64,000 bases of DNA from Zhengitettix transpicula (Eukaryota > Arthropoda > Insecta > Orthoptera > Tetrigidae), in contig CM073591.1 of NCBI GenBank assembly GCA_037074705.1, positions 98,694,532-98,758,531 on the forward strand. The letters are read 5' to 3'. Below the pieces are notes generated by a model. The model was not told the origin of the DNA. It saw only the letters and a list, made by a program, of their open reading frames with translations, and made no database searches. Positions 44,678 to 56,300 of the stretch are shown one piece after another. Numbering within the stretch: position 1 is the stretch's first letter; each line of letters starts with the position of its first letter. The translations under genes were made by a program, and so were the position numbers.

Positions 44678-44824
44678 TTTACTAATGGTCTTTCATCTCC
44701 CTGTCAGTCCTTTTTATTTTGTTATCAACCTTTAACTTTCGTCTTTCAAATTTTCATTCCTTAGGATGCTATTAAAGGGAAGTTAATACCACGTTAATAT
44801 CATGTAGCCTGTTACTCTAAAAAA
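44678..44824 (+). repeat. right copy of the flanking direct repeat plus family A 3' stub
   Basis: About 44,678-44,762 repeats the sequence at 42,748-42,835 in direct orientation. It continues into a family A stub (ATGCTATTAAAGGGAAGTT ... CATGTAGCCTGTTACTCTAAAAAA, 44,766-44,824) that carries the family's 3' end. Confidence 0.65.
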
Positions 44825-45363
44825 GAATAAATAAATCACAATAAAAATAAAATACTTAATAAAGACAAAACATTAAGCAATCAATATTTTATTCTGATTT
44901 CCGCCTATGAATGCCGTAAGTTCAAATTTATAGTTTAAATTATATAAATTTACACACATTTTAAAAAATTTTAATCAATATAACAACGATATTTCAGTAC
45001 ATTTTTGGTAGTTTCATCAGGTTTTAGTATTAATCAGGTAACGGTAACAATATTTTTTTGTTATACATGGTGAAAATTTATAGTTTAATATTCACCCGTT
45101 CTGGTCTGCGCAACAATTCAATTTGGATCTTAACATGAGTATCTTTTCATAGTACTGGTGTTGTATATGTAATATTTCAATAAAAAATATTTATGTTTTA
45201 TAGTTGATTTTTAGACTTATTAACCGGAGAAGTTTTTCGTTGCCATTACTTTGCTGTTATGTAAGTCCATATATGTAAATATGACAGTTTTAAATATAAA
45301 CGGATAGAGATTATTGGTGTACAAAATAATGTATATATATATATATAAAATCAAAGAAAATAA
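44825..45363. other. anonymous AT-rich DNA
   Basis: No recognisable feature; a short (TA)n run lies near 45,330-45,347. Confidence 0.5.
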
Positions 45364-46124
45364 ACCCCACGTTAAGGCGTCAATTTGTAGTAATCACAAA
45401 TGAAACACAATTAAATTAAAAGCAATGCCTCACATTGAAGGTCAATTTATAGTATTTTACGTCCAATAAAGCATGCAAAATCAATTAAAACAAACAATTA
45501 ACATTTATTAACTGCAAACAATTCTAATTTACAAAAGTTATTTAGACAAATAAATTTCAATTTACATCATGTTTTACAATAAAATGACAATTTCTGAGGG
45601 TCGTTTACTGGGCCTTTAATAAAGAAATACCTGTTAACAATTAAATTTTACCAAGCTATCATGGACTTAATTCATCAATAGATTATTTACAATGCAAAAA
45701 CGTAAAATATAAACTTTAAATTCTGAACGAAATTTGAAATCTGACGTTAATACCTTTACTTATGAGTTTACCGATAGTAATTCTGTGGAATTTTACCTTA
45801 CTGTCTCTGGTAATCAAGGAAATTGTATCGTTCGTACACACTTTATAGACAGGCCATTTTATACACTGACTCTACACTTTTAGTTTTGCAATAGTTGGTT
45901 CACTGTTCGTTTAGGAAATCCTATGAGCTCGTTCCGAAGATTGTTAACTGCTGGATGCAGTTTTCTGGGCTTCCAAAATTGAAGAAATGGCCTGAATCGA
46001 GGATATAATCATTTAAACTCGACACACTAAATATTTAGTGTTGAATATTACGTAGTTATCTCACAGACTGCAACTTGTAAAATGTTATAACTGTTTTAGC
46101 TGTTGTATTACATGTACCCAGACA
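45364..46124 (-). repeat. possible LTR with primer-binding-like site
   Basis: On the minus strand ...ACTACA is followed by AATTGACGCCTTAACGTGGGG, similar to the TTGGCGCCCAACGTGGGG primer-binding motif next to the 5' LTR of many Gypsy/BEL elements. An LTR would then span to a TGTCTGGGTACATG start at about 46,124. No second LTR, polyadenylation signal or gag-pol frame was found, so the call rests on one degenerate motif. Confidence 0.15.
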
Positions 46125-46624
46125 CTTTCTGGGTGTTATAATTTTTGTCTGTCCACTGCTATATTTCCCCGAAGACTTTACTAGAGCTCGGCTCCCCACA
46201 GACTCTGCTCAGCGCGTCTAGCGAACCAACCTCTACAATACCCACAAACATTGCATTCTTGTGTACGACTTGTGTTTTATGCCGCTAACAATGCAAGTCC
46301 TAATTTTTGTTTATTAATTAATTATTTCCTCTTAATTACCACAATATATATATATAATCTTCCTTAGCGTTACGACCTTCTTAAGAGCCTTGGTCTCCGA
46401 GGTGACTGCCAGACTGTCACGACACAATGGATTTTCTATGGCATAGAGGAACAAACGATGTTATATTGAAATTTTCGTTTTTAAAGTACTGAAGTACCAG
46501 TATTAGCATTATTACTATATTATTCCAGAAGAACAGCTGTATAACATCGGGTTCACGAATATAAGTATGATTACTAGATTACGTGTTCAGTAATGGATGC
46601 AAAAACTGTTGTTTTCGACTCACA
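46125..46624. other. mixed-composition anonymous DNA
   Basis: Bases 46,160-46,300 and 46,370-46,440 are GC-richer but have no open frame or repeat that I recognise. Confidence 0.4.
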
Positions 46625-46800
46625 TACCATATATTTTCCTTTTTGTAGTGGCTCAATGTCGATGTACCGATTCTCCTGCGGTCTTAATCCCGGTTTTCTT
46701 GACCGTGGCAGACACAAATGGCATGGATGCCCATGCCAATATTTTAATCGTGGACATCTGTGATGTGAGGCAATGACTTACCAGCCGGTCGGAAATTTAA
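46625..46800 (-). repeat. tRNA-headed SINE, diverged copy
   Basis: Minus strand. GATGTCCACGATTAAAAT, GGCATGGGCATCCATG, TTTGTGT, AAACCGGGATTAAGAC, GCAGGAGAATCGGTACATCG line up with the SINE at 62,545-62,695 (GAGGTTCCTGGTTCTAAT, GAGCATGGATG, TTTGTG, AAACTTGGATTAAGAC, GAAGGAAAATCGGCACGATC). The Pol III B box is degraded. The family link is seen directly between the two copies. Confidence 0.6.
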
Positions 46801-47897
46801 ATATATAAACCACTCATCATTGCAATGCATTTTTCATCTCCTCTTCTACGATAGCATATTTATTAAAAACATTGCGTTCTATTTTTTACATACTTCACAG
46901 TTTTAACATTTTACTCAAGTATTCGCAATTGATCTAATAATTATGGATTAAAAGTGTCGTCTTATATATTTTTCTACACCAATATTCTTTATTAGTGTAC
47001 ATAATGTAATGTCTATTACACCGCCATAAATTTCTCGTTTATTACTTCCGGAAAGGGTTCAGTAACAACTTACAATTAATAACTAGAATGTATTCTTTCA
47101 CGGGTAATAGAAGATTAAATTATATTAAAATATGAAATGTTTTTCACTCATTCCAACCAGATCAATATAAGTCTCTGAAGATATTGAATTAATTGGATCA
47201 GAGCAAAGAACATATAACGATATGTTGTCCGCGAATTGTTCATCAAATTCAGTATTAAACCCAATCATACTGTATAAAAAAATGTCACTATTATTTTTTA
47301 TATGTAATTTTATATGAGTATTAACGTATGTATCACGGGTTCATATCATCTTCAATCATAACTCGTACCTGTTACTTAAAACTTTATCGGTCACTCTATC
47401 TGAAACCTGTTAAATCTTATGGTTATTGAAGCGAAAAGACTGGAAGTTTAATGGAATCAAGTTAAAACCTAGAAATTCCAAATCCCGTAGCTCTTATTTA
47501 GGAAAAAGGGAAAAGCAAGTGTATGGATTATGTCTGTCAACGCATCCCGCGCAACAGTGTCGTCAAAGATGAACAATAAATGAAATCAAATAATTAATTT
47601 TTTATTATTATAAAAAAATGGGTTTTATCATATATATGTTTTTATATAGTAGCACTTGGATACTTCGAAGCGCAGAATACGGGATAAAAATTCGAATTAC
47701 TTCAGTTATATCAAAAATGTGTATTTTATAAATATTAATTCTTAATTATGGTTATACAGTACTGTATTTATTTTTAAAATAAGGAGAATATCAATCGAGA
47801 GACAATAGAGTGAACCCTATACAGTCAATGAATTAAAATTGTGCAAAGAAGTTAGAAATAATTAGAGAACGAAGGCTTATCTGGTGTAATTGATGCA
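46801..47897. other. anonymous AT-rich DNA
   Basis: No recognisable gene or repeat. Confidence 0.5.
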
Positions 47898-48072
47898 GAA
47901 ACAGTTCTCAGGTTTTCACTCGGGTCAGCAATTAATCCACAACGTTTCCATGGCGTGCACGTCCATCTTCGTGAGGTGTACTGATGGTACCGGGTCAATA
48001 GTAGTATCAGTACACCTGACGAAGTTGGCTGCACGAGTCATGGACCCGAGTGCAAACACGAGAACTGTTTTC
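47898..48072. repeat. palindromic element with hammerhead-like cores
   Basis: Inverted repeat: left arm 47,898-47,985, right arm 48,006-48,072, loop of about 20 nt. Shared blocks are AAACAGTTCTC, CACTCGGGTC, CTTCGT-AGGTGTACTGAT. Read on the minus strand the left arm gives CUCACGA (47,969-47,975), an AUGG-A-CGUG/CACG-CCAU hairpin and GGAAACGUUG (ending about 47,940), the same layout as at 13.4 kb, with the CUGANGA box damaged. The plus-strand right arm keeps an intact CUGACGA (48,016-48,022) but lacks about 22 bases containing the GAAACGTTG part. So each arm has lost a different half of the core. Penelope-like terminal repeat is the most likely identity (inferred). Confidence 0.55.
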
Positions 48073-48495
48073 CTCAAGTCAGAAATATCTGTTTTTTAGG
48101 ATTTAGTCTTTTAAGGTTCTCAAACTCTTGAAGCAAGTTTAGTGGCTTGTCCCTCATTGTACCAACGAAGTTCACATAGATGAAGCGCCCTTGATGACGA
48201 CTCAATCGCCACCTCTTCAGCCTCTAGGTGTTCTTTCTCCTCTCCACCTTTCTTGTTCAAAACGTCTGCTCTAAAATGTCTTTATCTGAAGTCTCCCCAC
48301 ACATTGCCAGGGTTTCGTCTAAGGTCACGTTTTTGTCAAATGTATCCCAGGGGACAGCTTCAACCAACGAGTCTGCTTGCTCATTTTTCATGATAAATTC
48401 TGCCTTTCTAAAATAGTTCGCTTAGAAGAGAGTTAAACATCTCGCACTCTCACGTTTAAAATAATTTTCGGCTTATATTACTGAACAAAAACTAC
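48073..48495. other. anonymous DNA
   Basis: Moderate GC with short frames on the plus strand (48,228-48,416). No motif recognised. It may be internal sequence of the element ending at 48,072. Confidence 0.4.
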
Positions 48496-49079
48496 GATTT
48501 ACTTAGGACGAGAAGCTGCGAGAGGATTCTCTCGCAGATAACCTGCGAGGGATGTTCTCTCGCAGGCAGAACCTTTTAGAATAGATACGAAGGGTCTACC
48601 GTTGGGTATGCCTTTTCCTCTCCGTTTTTGAACTACGGTTCCCACAAGCCGAGACACCTCGGCTTGTTTTGAGAGGTGTATGTTCCGGGATCACAGACCT
48701 TGGGCATACGGTAAGAGTTGTTCGCTATTCCCATTGGAATAGTCGGCCAGCTGCCTCCTAAACTGGTCGAGGCACGGAGAAGGGAATTCTGCGTCCCCAC
48801 AGCAAACTCCTCTCCCGCTATCGGAAGGGCGTGGGACAAGTACCCAATGCCCGACCTACCCGATGCAGGTTTTTCTAAGGTTTTCCCTGCATTTCTTTAG
48901 GCGAATTCCGGGTAGGATCCTTAAAATATAGCCCGGGGGCCTTAGTAACGCTTGGCTACCTTCCTCTACCCTTCCGCATGCCCCCTTTCAAATCCCTTCC
49001 TATGCTATTAAAGGGGAGTTGCCCAATGTGGATCACCCTCATGTAGCCTGTTGCCCTGAAAAAAAAAGATTTACTTGGG
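48496..49079 (+). mobile_element. family A retroposon, full length, 12-bp target duplication
   Basis: GATTTACTTAGG at 48,496-48,507 and GATTTACTTGGG at 49,068-49,079 flank the element, the second following the A tail directly. All family landmarks are present in order: two 5' hairpin modules (48,514-48,576), TATGCC, CCGAGACACCTCGG (one mismatch in the hairpin), CTATTCCCATTGGAATAG, GATGCAGG, CCCGGGGGCC, CTATTAAAGGGGAG and CATGTAGCCTGTTGCCCTG. With the 3,239-3,822 and 12,579-13,162 copies it defines the element as about 555-560 bp. Confidence 0.88.
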
Positions 49080-49122
49080 GTTTTTTGCATTGCTTTAATA
49101 CAAAATGCAAGGGAAGGAAAAA

Positions 49123-49165
49123 AATTTCGAATTACGGAAAATTTCGAATTACGGAAAATCTTGAA
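49123..49165 (+). repeat. short tandem repeat, 17-bp unit
   Basis: ATTTCGAATTACGGAAA occurs twice in tandem followed by a degenerate third partial unit (TCTTGAATTA). Confidence 0.85.
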
Positions 49166-51360
49166 TTATATTGTTCAAATAAACTAAGTTTCACTGTGTA
49201 TATACATATATATTAGTAATATTCTACCTAAAATAGGTTGCGGTGTGGTGGACGTTCACAGTAAACATAACTGAGTGGATGTCAATTGTGGGCAATTGAA
49301 AAGCATACTAGACTGAAATATTCTGAAATGATTAAATAAAAAAACGAAAAATATCCACCTTCATTTCCATAATGTCACTTTACTCATTACTTGAAAATTA
49401 CTACTGTGGAGTAGGAAACTTAAGGCGAGTAGCTTAAGAATTGTTTTGCACAACTATTTTCCTCACATTGTCGTCTACACTTTATGTCACGAGGGACAAA
49501 TTATGATGCAATTGCTTAATACTTCCGCTAAAGCTGAGAAATGACCCCTTGGGAAGTATGAAAACTTCGTCAATTTAACCCTCCAAGTTTAGCCGCTCCG
49601 GCTTAAGTTTGCGGTGTGTGGGCGTATGTACTGCACAGACTGCAGCCCAGGCTTTACATATTGAAACTTTTCTCCGAGAGAAAGACTTGCGGATCAGATC
49701 CGTCGCTTCTTTCCGCGTTCGACGTACTCTGAATATTTTATACCGGCAATTGGGAACTGAGCAAAGCAGTAAAATAGGGAGGCGAAAGCTAGGAGCGAGC
49801 TGCATTGGTGAATGATTCAAGACCTGTTCCCTTCAATCTGCTGACCGCATTAATCCCGCCACACTGAGCTTAGATAATGACTGTCCACACACATTAAGCA
49901 GCTTTTAAATAGGCTTCCAGAATGCATGAGACCCGGCACGCAAACTGATAATCGCGGAATAATCACTTTTAGGTGAGAGAACTAGCTGAGAACTTTCAAG
50001 AAGAAAAAAATTAATTTCCATAATTGCAAATCACACAATCAATGAGCTGACGTTTTAATAGTGACGCTTGAGCCATACGTATCATAAATTATGGTCCTTT
50101 CAGCTGACTGGACTGTAGATAGGGGAAAGTAATATTGCTCCTGCTAAACAATAATCGCGAACAACTACAGATGAGAAATGGAAAATAATTTTAATAAATA
50201 GTATACTGGATTAACTATCCTAAATATTATTTTATAGTATGCCTCACAAAGCACAGGTTTTAAAATTATTCCTACTTAAAGCCTGACGTTGCAACATAAC
50301 ACGAAATCCTAACGTAACTCAAAATTGTGACCAATCACATAGATATTAGATATTCGATGTGTTCGACAGTATCCGCCTTAAATTCTTGACCATACTTTTC
50401 AATTTAATCTCTCTCACATCCGCTGCTTCTTTACTGTGAGCCCAATCTTCTCTACCTCTAACTGACGACAATTCAATGTGCTTTATTTTTCATTGAAATC
50501 TGTTTAGCAGTAAGTATTTTTACACCTACCATATATTCCAAATAAGAACCAACATTTCCATTGATTGCTGCTTCACTCAAACTATGTTTTCATAATCCAT
50601 TAATAGACTATAGATTACTCACATCCATTAAACCAACTATAATAAAGAAATTTCTGACAAAAGTGGAACAGTTTTTTTCTGCTGGTGAACTCCCGATTAT
50701 CAGCACTTAACTCAGTATATCTATTTTTGTATTTATAAAACGGAGAAGAGGCTTTCGTGCCAGTCGTATTTCCCAGGCAACAGCTGTCAGTGCTTCTTGA
50801 CGTCCGTTTCGTGGCCACCTCAATTTAACAACGTATTGATTACGCGATCTACAGGGCCTTCAAAATTTTACAGCACAATCCTAGAACTTGAGTATTCTAC
50901 GAATACAGCCAAGCAATAAAGGAATTTTCAAAAATAAATGGTGAGAATTAAGTGCGATCTTGAGTTGATAGTGACAAATATTACTAACAACTTGAATAGT
51001 TTTTTTGTTCATTATTATGTCTAAATTAAACGTACAGAGTGTCACGAAGTTCCTCAAATAGTAGATTTATCCTCCTCAAATACATCGATTTGGTTTCATT
51101 AAATAAAGTGACAAAAATATTTAGCTATAACGGCTAATCTCTTGATTTCAAAATCATAATTGCTTGCAACGGTGTGCATAAGAGTACGCGATTAGTTACG
51201 ATATTAGGTACTTCATTGTAAATTCAAACCGAGTGGATATTTTCACAGGAGCAGAACATACGTTCTACGTGAAACCTTACTACAAAAGTTGGCGATTTAC
51301 GCACCGTTGTTAGGCGTTTATTTTGCGCATAGTTCTGATCAAATGACCTAAATCAGTGTC
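49166..51360. other. mostly anonymous DNA with a GC-rich block at 49.57-49.95 kb
   Basis: Around 49,570-49,820 both strands are open for about 70-80 codons, a composition effect; no splice-site pair supports either. Bases 49,830-49,960 have TAATCCC and TAATCGC motifs and may be non-coding regulatory. The rest shows nothing recognisable. Confidence 0.4.
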
Positions 51361-51850
51361 CCGGTGATGTGCGATTCAGTTATGAGTCAAAAAATTCGAG
51401 GATACAGGTACCACCCTGAGCCATAATTCTACTAGATATGTTAAGACAGAGGAAGTAGTTCGTGAAGTTGTAGCTTCTGCACGACGGAATCCGGGAACAT
51501 CAAATCTCTAGGAATCCGCTAATCTGGGACCGTCGCAAACTGCGTACAATTTGAAACTGAATTATCTGAATTACGTAATATTTTAGTCAGAGCGCCATCT
51601 TGGAGGACCGTCTTGCAAAATTTAACAATTTATTTTTGGACGAAGCAGTTTTTCATTTAATTCTCCACGTTAAGACACAAAATTTCCAGCATTAGGCCCA
51701 ACAAAATCTTAACAAAGCATGTAGAGCCCCTCAAAAAAGTTACAGTATGAACAGCCATTTCAGCTCCAGGGATTATTTGCCCGTAGTTATTCGAAACCAA
51801 GCCAGACGAAGCTGTAACCGTAAACATAGTAATTAAAGCCTGTTCATACT
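51361..51850 (+). pseudogene. Tc1/mariner-type (IS630-like) transposase remnant
   Basis: Plus strand. Near 51,440 the frame YVKTEEVVREVVASARRNPG then TSNL*ESANLGPSQTA corresponds to the helix-turn-helix linker of DDE transposases common in arthropods ('TxExVxxVxxxxxRNPxTSTRRIAxxLGxSQTTV'). Next, LDEAVFHLILHVKTQNFQH (first catalytic D at 51,639-51,641, 'DEAxFHxxxxVNxxNxxxW') is followed by a frameshift to KHVEPLKKVTV*TAISAPGI and ICP*LFETKPDEAVTVN ('SPKVxVWCAISxxGIIGPYFFExxxxxAVTVN'), where stops replace Trp and Tyr. The third acid and C-terminus are not seen. The copy is dead through several stops and at least one frameshift, with about 60-100 residues deleted between the two halves. Confidence 0.72.
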
Positions 51851-52380
51851 ATTATTAGTTCTTTATTAATCTATTTTATTTTTCTGTAAGATGGTCGTTG
51901 TTAGTATAGTAACAAGAGATTCCAACCGCTACATAATAGTGAGCATACATAAGTTTTTTCCAGAAACTGCAGCATTTTAAATTTTACAATAATAGGAAAT
52001 GGTTACAACAGGATGCGGACTCACGAGACAGGTCGTAAACAAAATGGTTGCAGCAAAACTCAGTCGCATAGAAGGGGCATTCCTCGATTTCCAGGAAACT
52101 TGAAATGGGTCCTACATAAAAAGTCAGGATTTCGGCATCAGGCAAGCCACGGCAATCCAATTGAAAAAGAATATTCGACAATAAATGAAGGAATGTAATA
52201 GTGATTGACAACGAATTTGAAGTGCGATTGTAACGTGATGTTGCACACCTGGATAGTCTTCTTATGGGAATTTTTATGGGAATATGAATGAATAAAAAGT
52301 TCTCTTTCAATAATTAGGTAAAATCCGATCGTTTGTATGACTCTCGCCGTAAATTGTCGATTGAGGTAAAAACTTGCATG
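51851..52380. other. anonymous DNA
   Basis: Open minus-strand frames at 51,984-52,310 and 52,138-52,509 overlap in different registers and show no motif. No support for a gene. Confidence 0.4.
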
Positions 52381-52485
52381 TAAGGGTTCAGTAAAGCCGT
52401 CACCACTTCGCATAAAAAAGGTCCCAGGTTTGAATCCCGCGTAGGCATGGATATTTTTTCTCGTCATGAACTGAAGAAGAATCGC
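52381..52485 (+). repeat. tRNA-headed SINE fragment
   Basis: GTCCCAGGTTTGAATCCCGC contains a near-perfect Pol III B box (GGTTTGAATCC, 52,427-52,437), followed by GGCATGGATATTTTTTCTC, which is the same post-B-box segment (GCATGGAT) as in the SINE at 62.6 kb. The A-box part upstream is weak (GGTTCAGTAAAGC). Confidence 0.6.
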
Positions 52486-52800
52486 TAAGCTAACCATAAT
52501 CCGCTCCAAAATAATCTATAATGTGTTAAGTAAAATGGCAGTCTGACAATCGTCTCGATAGGCCAAGTTCCTCAATGGACTGTAGAGCTAAGGAAAAATA
52601 ATTAAATTCTTCTCAAAAGTCTTGTTACTGAATTATAATGTTCGATTAATCAAATTCAAAGTAATAAGATTCTTTGTTAACTTGACTACGTCCTTAAAAA
52701 AATTTCTCTATATACCACGATTCTTTCGAATTCCCCGTTTTTATGTCACATTATCTCTGCAATGTTTCATGAAATTAATATTTATGTGCCCCACAGGGTT
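52486..52800. other. anonymous DNA
   Basis: No recognisable feature. Confidence 0.45.
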
Positions 52801-53306
52801 GACACAGTAGTGTCGACTATTGTGCACAGAGTTGCATTTCTGCAGAACAAGTCCCGCGAGCACTATATCCTTATTGCTTGTGAAGCACATCTGCTCTTTG
52901 TCGCAAACGCTACAAAGTGGCTCAGTTGAAAGGAAGTGTGCTCCAAAGACGATCACACGTAATTAACAGCGGTCTAACTCTGCCGATTGTTCCAAAAAAA
53001 AAATCCTTTAAGTGTACAGTTATTGATGTTCCCTCGCAGTTGCTTCAATTAAGTCCGAATCGTTCTTCCTCGTGCGATTCTGAGCGCCTAGACTTCTCAT
53101 TAGTGAACGTCTCTACGAAGGCAGATTATCAGCAGACCACTTCACCTCAAATACAGCGACCTTGCCCATGTAGAAGAACAGGAATAGACCTAGGGAATTG
53201 CAAAATGGAGGGCAGTTCAAAGTCAATTTCCGTGTTCGCTCTATTGCCTCTTAGACGGATTGAAGTCATTTCCCCGACATACACAGAACCGCAGTCAAGA
53301 TTATAA
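52801..53306 (+). other. open region, unidentified, possibly coding
   Basis: The longest ATG-started frame on the plus strand outside mobile elements: 129 codons at 52,917-53,306 (MAQLKGSVLQRRSHVINSGL..., ending TEPQSRL). Just upstream in another frame, about 43 codons are open (VDTVVSTIVHRVAFLQNKSR ... ATKWLS). The peptide is serine-rich with a CPCRRTG motif but no recognisable domain, signal peptide or transmembrane segment. GC is higher than in the flanks. No convincing start context, splice site or poly(A) signal was found. It may be part of an unrecognised repeat. Confidence 0.15.
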
Positions 53307-56300
53307 TTTTGCATCCTTCGGAACTTGATGTCATTGAATTTTAAAATAATAAATCTTTCTTCTACGAGAAGTGTCACTTTGTAGAATGGCGGAGTGATTT
53401 AAGTTTTACATCTTTCTGCATCGTCAAAATAAAATACATTATATTTCAACTTCGACTATAAAAATCACCGACCAGTTTTCTTAACGAATTCATTTAAAAC
53501 TATAAACCAAGCAGTGTACACATTTTAGTAGTTCACGCCACGATATCATGCGTTCTCGTAGATATTTTCTATATAAAGAACAACAATAGGGTTGAAAATT
53601 CGAAATTAGTTTACTTCTTCCACCTAAATTTATAATAGTGCTTTCCTCAGAATACTCGTTTTTAGTAAATAATAATACGTTGAATTAAATCGATGGAAAT
53701 TCGATTTATTCCCACGATCTTTGTAACCACATTGTATGAGACACCGAAACATTTAAATTTAGGATATTTGATTTTACAGTAAAAAAAGTGAAAACCTATT
53801 TCTTTCTTTGAGTGTTTCTTAACTCTTGCATCCAAAGTTAACAAACAACACTGAAGTTACCATAATCAGGTGTTAGCGCGCAATGACAGTTGACTATGAC
53901 AACAAGATAGTCGAAAGCATGTCAGCAACAATGTTGCATTAATGTTGTAATGTCTATGTTGACGGATGGTTATTTGAATGTTTTTTAAAGAATCAATACA
54001 ACATACGTATAGTCAAAAGTAAGCGATATGATTCAAGATACTTTTACTAATGACGTGGTTGTTATTGAATTAACAATTTTTTTTCCGAATTCACGAAGTG
54101 TGTATTGGAACACGTAAATATCTCAGAGAACACTTACATTAGACGATTAAATAATTATAAAAGACTTGTCTCGATAAATTATAATCAATTATTTCCCAAT
54201 TCTGTTCGTTCAGATTAAAGGCAAATGGAAACTAACCCGATATCAAACAAATAAAATGCGTTAATTAACTACTGTAAAAATTCACATTACTTTAAGCTTA
54301 TTACTTAAATAATTTGATGGTTCTGTTAGGGTTCCATTTCATTTGTTTCCATAATTGAATCCAAGGCGCAATTAAGTTTTTCTTTTAAGCTCGCCATTTG
54401 AACTCTTCTAAACACGGAGTAGCGGAAACGCGAATTATCTGTAAAAGAACGAGAATGTCAGATTGTGTTACATTAGAGGAGCCACCCGACGTAGTAGCGA
54501 ACGATCTTGGTGAAGCCCTCAAGTGCTGCTGCGGAAATTAATTTTCTCCCTGAAAACCGTCAACTGGAGCGAGTGTTTCTATTTATAGGATGGAAAACTT
54601 TCCTAATTTATAATAAGCATATAATTGACTCCTCCACTCCCTAAGTAACTTTCAAGGACAATTCAAAGTAATTAACAATAACAAACAACATCTCTGATTT
54701 TGTATTTGAAAAAATTGTAACGTAAGTTGCAATAAATACTTCCCAAATAGTATCTAATTCTGTGTGTTTTATGTGAAAGTTGATTTATACTTCAAGATAT
54801 TAACAGCGCACGACTTGAAAAATATCACAATTAATTATATTTATTGTTTAAACACCCAATTATTTTCATGGACACTCCCAGATTATATTTAGATAAATAA
54901 AATTATACTTTTTCCTCTTTATATTACTTAGAATCGAGTGGTTTTATTATGTATTTACGTTGAATTGGTCGATCCGAAACTGATGTCATTTAAATTCGTC
55001 TTGTCAGTCACGCTGACTGTGTTCGCTATTCACTGTCAAATCTATTTCGATGAAGCTTTAAATTATTGTTAGGTAGAGGGCGAGAAGGTTCTTAGTGATA
55101 TATAACTACCATCAGCCATCAAGTGCCATTTTGGAATTAATTTTCTTTTATCTTACCAGAAGGAAACGTTCGAACCAATATGGCTACAACGCCTTTTTGT
55201 TGGAATGTTTTTATCAATATGGAACTGCCATCTAAAAGGCGAGAGTTCCAGAACGTTGTAGTTAGACTGAGATTTTATTCGGTTGAAATAGTTTAAACTT
55301 ATAATTCAGTCTACCCCATTTACTAAATTCATTTATTGGTAGACAAACAAAAACTTTGTTGTCAAGAGTAGAAGTATCAAAAGCTATTCCATGAAATCAA
55401 CTTGCTTAATGACCAATGAGTTATAACAAATGCGTTAAGGAGTAAAGGTAGTCCTAAACCGTAATTTTGCAGTAGGTATTGAAGACCTCTTCTATCAATT
55501 AACGAACTTATTTCCATTGTTCTTGTATCTCCTATCACTTCTCGTCATATCTATTTGTCTTTGATTAAGGTTTTTGCCCAATAGACCTAGTCAAGGAACT
55601 CTATAACCACGACAATTAAAATTAAAATTTCGTATTCTATGCTGATAATTCCAATTCTACCATTAGGTTCCTAAAATATGTACTTTAGACTAAAAAATTA
55701 TGGTTTTACCAAATCAATAAAGTGACCTTTCCATGTATACTGGCTGTCGTGTATTCCACGATTTGTATTCAATAGTCTTCAATATAGTGACACTTTAACC
55801 TATAAATTCCCGTTACCAGTTTGATAAATCATAGATCTTAATATCCGCTCATTCGGAGGGAGTCTATATTGATCAAGTCTAAAATGAGTATTCGGTTTGC
55901 GTTCCGTGTGCATTTCCGTTCCCAATTAGTGCATTAACAAGCGCTCCAGCTTCCTGTTTAAGATACGTAAAGTGGTCATAAAATTATATACCAGTACTGC
56001 AGACCGTAGACCGATCGTCAGAATCTACATCTATTTCGGAAAATCATAAGAAAGTAATGTTATGTTTTCCGTTGGTTGATTAGCGTGCCCCACAGTTTGG
56101 AGCCTATTTGTAACGCCTATTTTTATCGCTTAACAAGAAGTCGCTGGGTTGAACACAAATTTCGTAATATTCTTTATTATTGTAGGGGAAAACAAAAATA
56201 AGTCAACTTATTCTATAATTAAAACAAATATTAAATATTTAATTTTTAAGTTATGAAAAATATATTATTTGGCGCCAATTTAGATGCTTTACAGATTTAG

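Noticed and set aside
48633..48900. Recurring open frames in family A on both strands (for example MFAIPIGIVGQLPPKLVEAR and MSHALPIAGEEFAVGTQNSL)
   Set aside because: They recur only because the DNA copies are similar. Frames are open on both strands at once, starts shift between copies, and no codon-level conservation is visible, so no protein is claimed.
49575..49820. Overlapping 68-81 codon frames on both strands
   Set aside because: Composition effect in a GC-rich patch; no splice sites, start context or known motif favours either strand.
52138..52509. 123-codon minus-strand frame
   Set aside because: It overlaps another minus-strand frame and a plus-strand SINE with a B box; no domain pattern.
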